DNA of 64,000 nt, from positions 1 to 64,000 of the forward strand of contig CAZWCE010000015.1 of the NCBI GenBank assembly GCA_964632505.1, in the 5' to 3' direction. Source of the DNA: CAZWCE01 sp964632505 (GTDB lineage: Bacteria > Planctomycetota > Planctomycetia > Pirellulales > Thermoguttaceae). Below the pieces are notes generated by a model. It saw nothing but the letters and a program-made list of their open reading frames with translations, searched no databases and was not told the origin of the DNA. A program made the translations under genes and the position numbers. Positions 16,488 through 25,652 of this stretch are shown here, piece after piece; the first letter of the stretch is position 1; each line of letters starts with the position of its first letter.

Positions 16488-18635
16488 TTACCCGCGACGC
16501 TGCCAGACGGTCACTTCGCACTGGGTGTGCTGGAACTTGCGCTTCGTTTCGCGAAGGACCATCGGAACCGTTTGCGGCGAACCGATTCGCTCGAAATGCG
16601 GATCGAGGCAATCGTGCAAGCCTTCGAGTGTGGTGTACGGTTCACCGGCGACGCGGAATCCGCCGATCCATTGGTCCTTCTCGGTGAACTTCTCGTCCCA
16701 AGAGTAAGGCGACGACACCACGAGCAATCCGCCCGGGACGATCCGCTCGTGGATCATTTCGAGAATCTTCCGTGGAGTGCTCAGCCGGTCGATCAGGTTC
16801 GCCGCCAGCACCAGATCGAAGTCGCTGTATCGCGGTTTGAGATTGCAGGCATCGGCCTGTTCGAAAGTGACCCGGTCGACCGTCTCCGCCAGGCCCAACT
16901 TCTCCAAGGTCGTCTCGTGAAAAGAGACCAGATCACCTTCCTCGATGCGTTCGTACCGCAAAAAACCCTGTTCCCGCAACTCGACGCCGAGGCGGATGAA
17001 GCGCGTCGAGAAATCGAGCCCGATCACCTCCTCGAACTCCCGGGCCAACTCGAACGTCGCCCGACCAACCGAACAGCCCAAATCGAGGGCTTTGCGCCGG
17101 GGATGGTCGCCCATCGCTTCGATCGACAATCGGGCGATCGCTTTCGGGAAAAGCTCTTCTCCGAAGTATTTCTGTCCGTAATGTCCTTCGCAATACTGAG
17201 CGATCAGGGGGTTCGACTCGTACACGTTCGTGGGCAGGGACACCGGCTGCTCCGATTCGACATAGCGAATTCCGGCGTGCTGATAAAAGTGCCGCCGAAA
17301 GGCGTAGCGGGAATCGCGGGTCGCTTCGTTGCCGGTGGAAATCCACGAACCGCCCTTGATCAGATTGTGCTTCAGGTCGAAGGTCGGCACGGAGAAGTCA
17401 TCGTAGCAGGGGTGAGGCTCGAATCCCTGGAAGGCGGTGATCGGCGTTTCGGTCCACTGCCAAACATTTCCGACCACATCGTAGAAATCGCCGAAGGCGA
17501 ACTCCGTCACCGGGCAGCTCGAGGCGTAATGCTCCAGATTGAGGTTGCCCGGCGCCTGATCCCAGTCGGGCTGATCCTCGTGCATCACAAGGTCGCGCAA
17601 TCGATACCACTCCGCTTCGGTCGGCAGGCGAATCGGCTTGCCTTCACTTTCCGCCTTCCAGTTGCAAAACGCCTTCGCTTCCAGGTAGTTCACCTCCACC
17701 GGCCAATCCCACGGCATGTCGATCTGATCGGCGACCAGTCGCAATTGCCAGCGATCGCCTTCGAGCCGCCAGAAGCGAGGCCGCTCCGCTTTCTCGTAGT
17801 TTCGCCACTGCCACCCCTCCTCGGTCCACCAGCGTTCTTCGTGGTATCCATCGGCGTCGATGAACTCCATGAACTCGCCGTTGCTGACCAGAGAACGACT
17901 CGCCCGAAACGGCTCGACTCTCTCCACATGCTTACCGTATTCATTGTCCCAGCCGTAGAGAGGATGATCGCGATTCTTTCCCAGGACCATCTCCCCACCG
18001 GGGACTTCCAGCAAAGCGTTCTCCGGAACTTCCTTCGACCGATGCGGGCAAATTTCCCAGAGGGGATGCGGCCGCAACTGGTCCAGCGGAAGCTGACGCA
18101 AAAGCACCGAGGAGGTTTCGAGGTGAATCCGGGCGTGTTCGATGCCCATCACCACGATCCACCAAGGGTTGTCCCACGCGATCGGCATCTCGAGTGGGAG
18201 CGTTGTGATGATCTGGTCGACCAACTCGCGGACACGATTGCGATAAACCCGGACCTCCTCGACCGGAGGCCAATCGTAGTGGGTCTCATCCAGATCGTCC
18301 CACGACATTTCATCGACGCCGATGGCGAACATCGATTCGAAATCCGGACGAATCCGCTCCTGCAGGACCTTGCCGATGATCAGTTTATTGACGTAAAAAA
18401 CCGCCGTGTGACCGAAATAAAAGATCAAAGGATGCCGCAACGGATCGGCTCGCAGATAGAACGTCTCCTCGTAGCGGAGCATCTCCAGGAGTGCTTCGTC
18501 GATGTCCCAGGTATCATGAAAATAGGCCCGAATCTCCTCCCGCTTCTGCTCCGCGTCCCCACGGTCCAGAACAATCGTCCGGGTCTGTCGCAAACGCGGA
18601 TCGGTCCGCCTACCTTCGTTCGCTCTCTCCTGCAT
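16488..18635 (-). CDS. ovoA: OvoA: 5-histidylcysteine sulfoxide synthase with fused methyltransferase (ovothiol synthesis)
   Basis: Iron-dependent enzyme that joins cysteine to histidine at C5 with sulfoxidation and, through its C-terminal domain, N-methylates the imidazole on the way to ovothiol A. The N-terminal DinB-like domain supplies H167 and H171 in EHARIHLE (H-x3-H-x-E), with H76 in FYFGHT the likely third iron ligand. The middle formylglycine-enzyme-like domain (about 205-480) shows PGGEMVLGKNRD, LPTEAEWYRLR, VGNVWQWTETP and IKGGSWISTGNEATRDSRYAFRRH. The C-terminal SAM methyltransferase (about 500-715) has LDLGCSVGRATFELA. The 715-residue length and domain order match OvoA rather than EgtB, which lacks the methyltransferase. 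The partner sulfoxide lyase OvoB is not in the window. It diverges from the ceramidase gene. Confidence 0.94.
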   Translation of the reverse strand: MQERANEGRRTDPRLRQTRTIVLDRGDAEQKREEIRAYFHDTWDIDEALLEMLRYEETFYLRADPLRHPLIFYFGHTAVFYVNKLIIGKVLQERIRPDFESMFAIGVDEMSWDDLDETHYDWPPVEEVRVYRNRVRELVDQIITTLPLEMPIAWDNPWWIVVMGIEHARIHLETSSVLLRQLPLDQLRPHPLWEICPHRSKEVPENALLEVPGGEMVLGKNRDHPLYGWDNEYGKHVERVEPFRASRSLVSNGEFMEFIDADGYHEERWWTEEGWQWRNYEKAERPRFWRLEGDRWQLRLVADQIDMPWDWPVEVNYLEAKAFCNWKAESEGKPIRLPTEAEWYRLRDLVMHEDQPDWDQAPGNLNLEHYASSCPVTEFAFGDFYDVVGNVWQWTETPITAFQGFEPHPCYDDFSVPTFDLKHNLIKGGSWISTGNEATRDSRYAFRRHFYQHAGIRYVESEQPVSLPTNVYESNPLIAQYCEGHYGQKYFGEELFPKAIARLSIEAMGDHPRRKALDLGCSVGRATFELAREFEEVIGLDFSTRFIRLGVELREQGFLRYERIEEGDLVSFHETTLEKLGLAETVDRVTFEQADACNLKPRYSDFDLVLAANLIDRLSTPRKILEMIHERIVPGGLLVVSSPYSWDEKFTEKDQWIGGFRVAGEPYTTLEGLHDCLDPHFERIGSPQTVPMVLRETKRKFQHTQCEVTVWQRRG

Positions 18636-18851
18636 CGGAAAACCTCGATCTCCCTTCCAATCTTCGCGGGCACTTTCCGGCGTTCATGCGACGGAACGGC
18701 TCAATGGAATATCTTGGATAATATTTTGTTATGGATTCAGTCTTCTCTGATTATGAAAAAAAGATCGCCATTCGACAAGGACCGCCCCCCCCCATCAGCA
18801 CCGCCCCCATGCTACCGAGGCGAAGATCCACTTTGAAAGAAACCGTTTTGG

Positions 18852-18880
18852 TTTACAATCCCTTCACCGGTGTCTAAAAT
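18852..18880 (+). promoter_or_regulatory. Candidate sigma-70-like promoter upstream of the ceramidase; 18636-18968 gap
   Basis: TTTACA at 18852-18857 and TAAAAT at 18875-18880 are separated by exactly 17 bp, about 90 bp upstream of the chosen ATG at 18969. The divergent gap 18636-18968 otherwise holds no supported gene. It contains a C-rich run near 18783-18791 and an AT-rich tract near 18713-18732 that could serve ovoA. Confidence 0.5.
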
Positions 18881-18968
18881 GACAACAATGCCGGTCTCCC
18901 CGTCGGCAGAGTGGTCGCATTTTTTTTTGGATTTCCCGTTCCCTCACTTTCCTTTCGGGAGTGTCGCC

Positions 18969-20435
18969 ATGAACTTATCTCTCAGCCGTCGTCGCTTTCT
19001 TTCTTTGGCTGCCGGAAGCGTTGCCGCCGCATCCACAACAGGGCCCTGGTCGACCCATCGCAATCGATTCGCCTACGGCTCGGTCGGATCGTCGATGCAA
19101 GCCGGCGCGGCGAAGGTGAGCATTGATCCGCCTTCGTTTCCCGTGTTCGTCAACGGCGGATTTCGGGCCCGAACGGTGGAAAAGATCGTCGACCCCCTCT
19201 TCGCGCGATGCCTGGTGCTGGACGACGGGACGACGCAAATCGCGATCGGAACGGTAGACAACTGCGTCGTTCCCCGAGAACTGTTCGATCGAGCCAAGGC
19301 GATCGCCGCCCGATCGACCGGAATCCCTGAGGAGAACATCTTTTTTTCGGCCACGCACACCCACTCCGCGCCGTCGGTCGCCGCCTGTCTGGGAACTCCT
19401 TGCCAGAACGATTACGCCGAGTGGCTTCCGCAACGCATCGCCAAGGCGATCGAGTCGGCTCAAGAGCGATTGCAACCGGCCCGAGTCGGATGGGCGAAGG
19501 ACGAAGACCCCGAAAACGTCTTCTGCCGACGTTTTCTCATGAAACCCGGCACCGCCAAGACCTGCCGATTCACCGGCTCGACAAACGATCGGGCGCAGAT
19601 GAACCCCGGCCACCAGAATCCGAACGCCATCGAGCGGACCGGTCCCCGCGATACGGAGGTCTCCATCCTTTCGGTGCAGACCGCTTCCGGCAAACCGCTC
19701 GCTCTGTTGGGGAATTACTCCACCCACTACGCCGGCTCACCGGCGCTTTCCTCCGATTATTTCGGCGTCTTCTGCGAAAAAATCGGTCGGTTTCTCGACG
19801 CCGACGACGACTTCGTCGGACTGATGACCAACGGCACCAGCGGGGACGCCAACTGCATCGATTTCACCTCGCCGCGACGGAAGTTCAATTACCACTCCGT
19901 CGGAGAAGATGTCGCCCGGGCGGCGATGCGTGCCCAGGAGAAGATCGCCAAGCACCGGGAAGTCTCGCTCGAGGCGGTCCGGAGCCTGCTGACGCTCAAG
20001 GTCCGCGTGCCGGAAGCCGAGGAAGTGGAAGAAGCAAAAGCGTACTTACGCGAAAACGTGCCCGAGGGCTTGCCGAAAACGATGGAACAGGTCTACGCGA
20101 ACGAGACGGTCGTGCTGAGTGAAATGCCCCCCACCCGGGAACTGAAGATACAGAGCCTTCGCATCGGCGAACTCGGCATCGTGGGCCTTCCGAACGAAGT
20201 CTATGGCAGCACGGGACTGGCAATCAAGGCGCACTCCCCCCTGCCCTCTACCTTCAGCATCTCGATGGCCAACGGTTGGTTCGGCTACATCCCCCCCGCC
20301 GACCAGTTCCCGCTGGGAGGTTACACCACCTGGCGGGCCCGGAGTAGCTGCCTGGAAGTCGAGGCGGAATCGAAAATTCGTTCCGAATCGCTCACCCAAC
20401 TCGCCGAGCTCGCCGCGGCACGACAAGAGTCCTGA
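18969..20435 (+). CDS. Exported neutral/alkaline ceramidase-like protein
   Basis: Neutral (non-lysosomal) ceramidase N-terminal domain protein of 488 residues. The family cleaves the amide bond of ceramide, releasing sphingoid base and fatty acid, with a zinc site. The N-terminus is a twin-arginine-like signal (LSRRRFLSLAAGSVAAAS), so it is predicted to be exported. The zinc and active-site region ATHTHSAPS is clear, as are GNYSTHYAG, TNGTSGDAN and GWFGYIPP. The start was chosen at MNLSLSRRR rather than an ATG 99 bases upstream because the signal begins there. Many planctomycete members of this group have no sphingolipid substrate shown, so another N-acyl compound may be the target. It diverges from ovoA. 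Confidence 0.86.
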   Translation: MNLSLSRRRFLSLAAGSVAAASTTGPWSTHRNRFAYGSVGSSMQAGAAKVSIDPPSFPVFVNGGFRARTVEKIVDPLFARCLVLDDGTTQIAIGTVDNCVVPRELFDRAKAIAARSTGIPEENIFFSATHTHSAPSVAACLGTPCQNDYAEWLPQRIAKAIESAQERLQPARVGWAKDEDPENVFCRRFLMKPGTAKTCRFTGSTNDRAQMNPGHQNPNAIERTGPRDTEVSILSVQTASGKPLALLGNYSTHYAGSPALSSDYFGVFCEKIGRFLDADDDFVGLMTNGTSGDANCIDFTSPRRKFNYHSVGEDVARAAMRAQEKIAKHREVSLEAVRSLLTLKVRVPEAEEVEEAKAYLRENVPEGLPKTMEQVYANETVVLSEMPPTRELKIQSLRIGELGIVGLPNEVYGSTGLAIKAHSPLPSTFSISMANGWFGYIPPADQFPLGGYTTWRARSSCLEVEAESKIRSESLTQLAELAAARQES

Positions 20436-20508
20436 AATGAGTCCGGGAGAGCCGGCTCACCCAACGCCCTGCCCCGATCATGCCTCCAAATTTTGAAATC
20501 CCCGCCTT

Positions 20509-22179
20509 ATGCATGAATCCACGGAAGATTTCCAACTCGAAAAGACAAGCGATTTCGTGCCTTCCGGCGATCATTCCGTTCGTGAAACACGACCGTCGCC
20601 GCCTTCGCAAGTCAATCGATTCATCGGAATCCAGCAGGGTACCGGCCCTCAACTGGCGGAGATCATCGCGCGGATTCTGCAAAAACGACTCCGGGCCTTC
20701 GTGCTCTTTTTCACCGTGGTAATGGGGCTCGGACTCTGCAGCAGTTTTATCTTGCCGTTTCCAGACCTTTTTGTGTTTCACACTCCCTTTCCGCTCCTTC
20801 GGCTGGCGGTCCTCGGCGGACTGGTGACCGCCTATTTCTTCTTGAGAAAGCAATCCAAACTTCCTTTGGGAGCGTTGCGATGGCTCGAAATCGCCGTACT
20901 GGCCGCCATCGGGCTGACACTCCTGTTGGCCAGTTCTCAGAGAATCCTGCGTTTCGCCGAGATCGGGGATGTCGCTTCGACCAGTTTCGGCCGCGCCATG
21001 ATCCTGACGATCTGGTCGGTTCTGATCCTGCTCTACGGCATGTTCATTCCCAATTCGTGGCGCCGGGCGGCGATGGTCCTGCTCCCTTTCGCGGCGATCC
21101 CGTACCTGAATGTGCTCTATCTTCGCTGGGTGAGTCCCGAGGCGGCGGCAATCTTCGACCTGAACCGCTTCGTCGTTCCCATCCCCCTTCCCTTCCTGGC
21201 TTTCTCGGCGGCGGTCTATATTTCGCATCTGATCCAGTCGATCCGTCGGGAAGCGTTCGCCGCAAGGCAATTGGGACAGTACCGTTTGCAAAAAAAACTC
21301 GGGGCCGGAGGCATGGGCGAAGTCTACACCGCCGAACATGTGCTCCTGAAGAGACCGTGCGCCGTCAAGCTCATCCAATTGTCTCCCGACTCCGATGCCA
21401 ACATCCTGACCCGATTCGAGCGAGAAGTCCGCGCCAATGCCAAACTCTCGCACTGGAATACCGTCGATATCTTCGATTACGGATACACCGCCGACGGCAT
21501 TTTCTATTACTCCATGGAACTATTGCCGGGCCTCTGTCTCCAGCGACTGGTCGACCGATACGGCCTCATGGCCCCGGAAAGAGCGATCTACCTGTTGAGA
21601 CAGATTTGTCGGGCCCTCACCGAAGCCCACGAAGATTTCGGCATCGTTCATCGCGACATCAAACCCGCCAACATCTTCGCCTCCAAGCGCGGAGGGCTCT
21701 ACGATGTGGCGAAAATCCTCGATTTCGGACTGGTCACGCAACAAGGCGTCGAAGCCCCCGACCAGGACGACCTCTCGAAACCGAGAAGCGTCAGCGGTTC
21801 GCCAATGTACATGTCGCCCGAGCAGATCACCGCCGAGACTCCCATCGGCCCCTGGAGCGACATCTACTCACTCGGCGCGACGGCCTATTTCACTCTGACC
21901 GGAAAACCTCCCTTCATCGGAGAGAATGTCGCTGCGCTCTTGAAAACGCGCACTCGAGCGGACGCCGCTCCTCCCTCGACCATCCGCCCCGAGATTCCTA
22001 AAGACCTCGAGGCGGTCATTCTCAAGTGCATGGCACGGGACCCACGGGAACGCTACCAGAACGTCCGCGAGCTTCGCGAGGCGCTCTCCCAATGTCGGGA
22101 TGCCGGGAAGTGGAATCCGGAAAAAGCCAAAATGTGGTGGCTTCAACATGCCAAAGAGGCAATCCAGGACCTCTCTTGA
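20509..22179 (+). CDS. Membrane-anchored Ser/Thr protein kinase
   Basis: PknB-type kinase of 556 residues with an unusual order: about six predicted membrane helices in the N-terminal half (about 60-245), then a cytoplasmic kinase domain (about 258-530). Catalytic features are complete: glycine loop LGAGGMGEVYTAEH, K287 in CAVKLI, HRDIKPAN with D383, DFG with D405, and the activation-segment end SGSPMYMSPEQI. There is no extracellular PASTA or other sensor module, so the membrane domain itself may be the sensor. It lies directly upstream of the polysaccharide ABC exporter (215 bp to its start) on the same strand and could regulate it, but that is inference. No partner phosphatase is seen. Confidence 0.92.
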   Translation: MHESTEDFQLEKTSDFVPSGDHSVRETRPSPPSQVNRFIGIQQGTGPQLAEIIARILQKRLRAFVLFFTVVMGLGLCSSFILPFPDLFVFHTPFPLLRLAVLGGLVTAYFFLRKQSKLPLGALRWLEIAVLAAIGLTLLLASSQRILRFAEIGDVASTSFGRAMILTIWSVLILLYGMFIPNSWRRAAMVLLPFAAIPYLNVLYLRWVSPEAAAIFDLNRFVVPIPLPFLAFSAAVYISHLIQSIRREAFAARQLGQYRLQKKLGAGGMGEVYTAEHVLLKRPCAVKLIQLSPDSDANILTRFEREVRANAKLSHWNTVDIFDYGYTADGIFYYSMELLPGLCLQRLVDRYGLMAPERAIYLLRQICRALTEAHEDFGIVHRDIKPANIFASKRGGLYDVAKILDFGLVTQQGVEAPDQDDLSKPRSVSGSPMYMSPEQITAETPIGPWSDIYSLGATAYFTLTGKPPFIGENVAALLKTRTRADAAPPSTIRPEIPKDLEAVILKCMARDPRERYQNVRELREALSQCRDAGKWNPEKAKMWWLQHAKEAIQDLS

Positions 22180-22236
22180 CCCCCACCCCCTTCCATTTTC
22201 TCCATTCAACATATCCTACCGGCCTGCGCGGTTGCG

Positions 22237-22276
22237 AAAACTCTTCTTGAAAAAACTCTTCTTGAAAGGGTAAACT
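22237..22276 (+). promoter_or_regulatory. Tandem 15-bp repeat with promoter-like boxes upstream of wzm
   Basis: AAAACTCTTCTTGA occurs at 22237-22250 and again at 22252-22265, a perfect direct repeat with 15-bp period. Each copy ends in TTGAAA, and the first one (22247-22252) is 18 bp from TAAACT at 22271-22276. This may be a promoter with a duplicated -35 region or a regulator site for the exporter operon. It rests on pattern only. Confidence 0.4.
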
Positions 22277-22393
22277 GATCTTGTGAGAAATTGCCCTTCT
22301 CTCTAGAATGGCTGCATCGAGTTTTCCAGCCAGGACAAATGGCGAATATACACAGCCCTTTTCGCATTGACGCCGATTCTTCCTTCCGATCCC

Positions 22394-23239
22394 ATGCAAG
22401 AGACCACCTGGACCGAAACGATTCAACCTCGCGATGCTCTCTTTTCACTGAAGTTGAGAGAGATCTGGCGATACCGCGATCTTCTCTGGATGTTCGTCGT
22501 CCGGGACTTCGTGACACTGTATAAACAGACGATCCTAGGGCCGATATGGCTCTTCATCCAGCCTATATTCACCACTTTCACGTTCACCGTGATCTTCGGC
22601 ATGCTCGCCGGCATCTCCACCGACACGGTTCCCAAGCCGCTTTTCTACCTCGCCGGCTTGGTCTGCTGGGGCTACTTTTCCGAATGCCTACTGACCACAA
22701 CCGAAGTCTTCCGTACGAATCAGCAAATCTTTGGGAAGGTCTACTTTCCACGAATCGTGGTGCCGCTTTCCATCGCCGTCAGTCGACTCATGAAATTCGT
22801 CATCCAAATCGGCCTTTTCTTGCTATTCTACCTGGTCTACTATTTTCGCGGGGCCGATCTTCACCCGAACCTCCACCTGCTATGGTCGCCTTTTCTCGTG
22901 TTTCTCCTTGCTTGCCTTTCCTTGAGTTTCGGGATGATCATCTCATCGATGACGACCAAATACCGTGATCTCGTCTTTTTGATCACGTTCGGAATTCAAT
23001 TGTGGATGTACGCCACTCCCATCATTTACCCCTTATCCCTGGTTTCGGAAAAATGGCGATGGGCCGTGGCCCTCAATCCGATCACTTCCATCGTGGAATG
23101 CTTTCGAGAAGGCTTTTTCGGTGAATCGGCGTTCGAGCTATCTTACCTGCTCTACACCTCCTGTTTTTCCTTTACGCTGCTATTGGTGGCGATCATCGTT
23201 TTCAATCGAACCGAGAAGAACTTTATGGATACCGTCTAG
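22394..23239 (+). CDS. wzm: Polysaccharide ABC exporter permease (Wzm/TagG type)
   Basis: ABC-2 type membrane component that exports an undecaprenyl-linked O-antigen or teichoic acid-like glycan across the inner membrane with the Wzt ATPase encoded next. Six hydrophobic segments are visible within 281 residues. The family N-terminus RYRDLLWMFVVRDFVTLYKQT is followed by LGPIWLFIQP, and NPITSIVECFREGFFG is near the C-terminus. ATG at 22394 (MQETTWTE) is preferred; a TTG codon at 22367 is an alternative. The stop is immediately followed by the wzt start with no gap, indicating coupled translation. Base composition is GC-rich like the left flank, unlike genes further right in the island. Confidence 0.92.
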   Translation: MQETTWTETIQPRDALFSLKLREIWRYRDLLWMFVVRDFVTLYKQTILGPIWLFIQPIFTTFTFTVIFGMLAGISTDTVPKPLFYLAGLVCWGYFSECLLTTTEVFRTNQQIFGKVYFPRIVVPLSIAVSRLMKFVIQIGLFLLFYLVYYFRGADLHPNLHLLWSPFLVFLLACLSLSFGMIISSMTTKYRDLVFLITFGIQLWMYATPIIYPLSLVSEKWRWAVALNPITSIVECFREGFFGESAFELSYLLYTSCFSFTLLLVAIIVFNRTEKNFMDTV

Positions 23240-24568
23240 ATGAGCACTTCGAGTGACACTGTCATCCAGATCCAAAATCTCTCGAAAATGTACCGACTCG
23301 GCCAGGTCGGCACGGGCACCTTGGCCCATGACCTGAACCGCTGGTGGTGCCGTCTTCGGGGAAAGGAAGATCCCTACCAGAAAATCGGCGAAACCAACGA
23401 TCGCGAAGCAAGCGGAGATAGCGATTACGTCTGGGCACTGAAAGATATCGATCTCGAGGTCAAACGGGGCGATCGGATCGGCATCATCGGCCGCAACGGA
23501 GCGGGCAAGTCGACCCTGCTCAAAATTCTCAGCAAGGTCACCGGACCGACCAAGGGCGTTATCAACGTGAAAGGCCGCCTCGCCTCGCTTTTAGAAGTGG
23601 GAACCGGCATGCACCCCGAAATGACCGGCCGCGAGAACATCTATCTCAATGGGGCCATCCTGGGCATGACCCGCCGTGAAATCAGAAAAAAGCTTGATGC
23701 CATCGTCGATTTCGCAGGAGTCGCACGCTATATCGATACACCTGTTAAAAGATATAGTAGCGGCATGAAGGTCCGCCTTGGCTTCGCCGTCGCCGCGCAT
23801 CTGGAACCCGATATCCTGGTCGTCGATGAGGTCCTCGCCGTCGGGGACGCGGAGTTTCAGAAAAAAGCCGTAGGCAAGATGCAGGAAGTCAGCGAGGGCG
23901 AAGGCCGTACCATTCTGTTCGTCAGCCACAACATGGCCTCAGTGGAAGCTCTGTGCAACCGTTGTTGCATCATCCAAAATGGCCTTCTCTCCTTTTTGGG
24001 TGGAACCTTTGAAGGAATAAACCGCTACATATCGGAATCCAAAAAAACCATGAATACGATTCCGTTGGCAAAACGAACTGATCGAGCAGGAAATGGAAAA
24101 CTCAGATTCACTGATTTCCAAATCGAGGATGTCCAAGGTAAGCCTACCCAATTCGTAAGAACTGGTGACTCTTTCACCATACGTGTATCCTACAAAGCGG
24201 AGAGGGAACTTGAAAACATTAATCCCGGATTTCTTATCTCCACAATGGACAATTACACTTTAGTAATGGCATCAGCTAGAACTAAAGGTCAGATACTGAC
24301 AAGAGCTCCTCAAGAGGGCAATTTCAGCTTTTTCATTGATTCGCTGCCTTTCAATCCAGGAGAATACTCCATAACACTTGTAGTGAAACAAGGCCATTCC
24401 TATCTAGATTTTGTTAGGGAAGCTGGCTCCATTACAGTCCAGGAAGGATATGCAAATCGCAATTGTGCTTTCAAGGGCATCACACCTAAAAAAACCCCAA
24501 TCTCTCTTGAAGTTAAAATTGGTTGTGAACAAAGAAGAAATGTGTCAGCTGAAAGAATTTCAGCGTGA
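23240..24568 (+). CDS. wzt: Polysaccharide ABC exporter ATPase with glycan-binding C-domain (Wzt)
   Basis: ATP-binding subunit of the Wzm/Wzt exporter, 442 residues. The nucleotide-binding domain (about 1-250) has Walker A GRNGAGKST, signature YSSGMKVRLGFAVAAHLEPD, Walker B ILVVDEVLAVGD and the switch histidine in FVSHNM. After about residue 255 comes a C-terminal beta-rich domain of the Wzt_C type (FVRTGDSFTIRVSY, NPGFLISTMDN, FSFFIDSLPFNPGEYSITLVV). In E. coli O8/O9a this domain recognises the modified end of the O-antigen before export. The DNA changes abruptly from GC-rich codons in the ATPase part to AT-rich codons after about 23,990, suggesting that the specificity domain was acquired together with the downstream cluster. 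Confidence 0.94.
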   Translation: MSTSSDTVIQIQNLSKMYRLGQVGTGTLAHDLNRWWCRLRGKEDPYQKIGETNDREASGDSDYVWALKDIDLEVKRGDRIGIIGRNGAGKSTLLKILSKVTGPTKGVINVKGRLASLLEVGTGMHPEMTGRENIYLNGAILGMTRREIRKKLDAIVDFAGVARYIDTPVKRYSSGMKVRLGFAVAAHLEPDILVVDEVLAVGDAEFQKKAVGKMQEVSEGEGRTILFVSHNMASVEALCNRCCIIQNGLLSFLGGTFEGINRYISESKKTMNTIPLAKRTDRAGNGKLRFTDFQIEDVQGKPTQFVRTGDSFTIRVSYKAERELENINPGFLISTMDNYTLVMASARTKGQILTRAPQEGNFSFFIDSLPFNPGEYSITLVVKQGHSYLDFVREAGSITVQEGYANRNCAFKGITPKKTPISLEVKIGCEQRRNVSAERISA

Positions 24569-24863
24569 TAGGCTTTTCTTCCTGCAGTAGAGTTATTCCT
24601 ATTTTATTTACCATTCCCATTCATAATGTGGTAAGTATAAGTATATGGCAACCACAAGAGAACTATCATATATTTAGATACACTTACATATACTAATAAT
24701 GAGTATTCTTTATGATAGCCTGACATTTCGTTATTCTTGAATATTGGGATTCGCATGCAAGATCGGGACTGGCCAACGTGACCTAACCATTGCATTCCAC
24801 TCATAATAATTAGACCTGACAAGTAATCAAGCCTGACAAGGGGCTCGTTACAATATAGAATGG
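24569..24863. other. AT-rich intergenic stretch after wzt
   Basis: No gene is supported. Strongly AT-rich, with stop codons in all frames and no recognisable protein fragment. The composition differs clearly from the left half of the window and marks the start of the low-GC part of the glycan island. Confidence 0.5.
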
Positions 24864-25652
24864 ATGAGAAAAATAACAATATTCCGCCGTCTACTAGACA
24901 TAACAAGGGCTATAAGATATCATCGGGAAGACGAAAATATCTCTGATGCACGGAAATGGTCCAATAACGAACTAATGAAATTTGCGCACCTTTTCGACGG
25001 AAAAGTTTTGAATATCAGTGCCGGAAACGACAAAGACAAAGAAGGTCGCAACTATCAAGAGTACTTTTCTTCATCAACGGAATATCACATTTCTAACTAC
25101 AAACAATGCATGACTTCCTCTTCTCCAAGAGCGACCATCGAACACATTATCGATCTTGAAGAGGACTTACCTTCTCACTTGCAACGGGAGTATGACCTTG
25201 TGTTTTCACACACGGTATTGGAACATGTCTTTGACATACCTAAAGCCGTAAAGAACATATGCCTAGCATCAAAAGATTGTGCAATTAGCGTCGTTCCCTG
25301 GAGGCAGGCATATCACCATGAGTTCGGACTTTATGATGACTACTGGAGGCTATCACCAAAAGCGATGATCCGCCTCTTTGAAATATACTCATACAAAACC
25401 ATATATTTGTCGTGGAATGAATCGATCGAGGGCAACTGTTATCTTTTTCATATTGCTTCGAGAAAACCAGAGAAATGGCCGTCGATTTCCTCAGAATATG
25501 ACACATCTCTTAAGGAAGGTCCAGGCATTAAGCAACATCTCTTCTTTCAAAAAGTACGCAAAAGAAGACGGCGTCATGGATCAAAAAATACACTAATAGA
25601 ATTATGTCCATCTCGGCAAAATCAGAGTTCTGGCGAAGCTGCTAAGAAATAA
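24864..25652 (+). CDS. Methyltransferase-like protein in the glycan island
   Basis: A 262-residue protein resembling class I SAM-dependent methyltransferases. A degenerate SAM-binding segment appears as FDGKVLNISAGNDKD, with I-S-A-G in place of the usual D-V-G-x-G. The post-motif region DLVFSHTVLEHVFDIPKAVKNI is typical of type 11 methyltransferases linked to glycan clusters. The rest (DDYWRLSPKAMIRLFE) matches this group, which often modifies sugars or chain ends. The degenerate motif I leaves activity uncertain. AT-rich codon use matches the island. No strong ribosome site is visible. Confidence 0.65.
   Translation: MRKITIFRRLLDITRAIRYHREDENISDARKWSNNELMKFAHLFDGKVLNISAGNDKDKEGRNYQEYFSSSTEYHISNYKQCMTSSSPRATIEHIIDLEEDLPSHLQREYDLVFSHTVLEHVFDIPKAVKNICLASKDCAISVVPWRQAYHHEFGLYDDYWRLSPKAMIRLFEIYSYKTIYLSWNESIEGNCYLFHIASRKPEKWPSISSEYDTSLKEGPGIKQHLFFQKVRKRRRRHGSKNTLIELCPSRQNQSSGEAAKK

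Noticed and set aside
16527..18836. 769-codon plus-strand frame over ovoA
   Set aside because: Antisense to the well-supported OvoA; protein is arginine/histidine/valine-rich with no domain.
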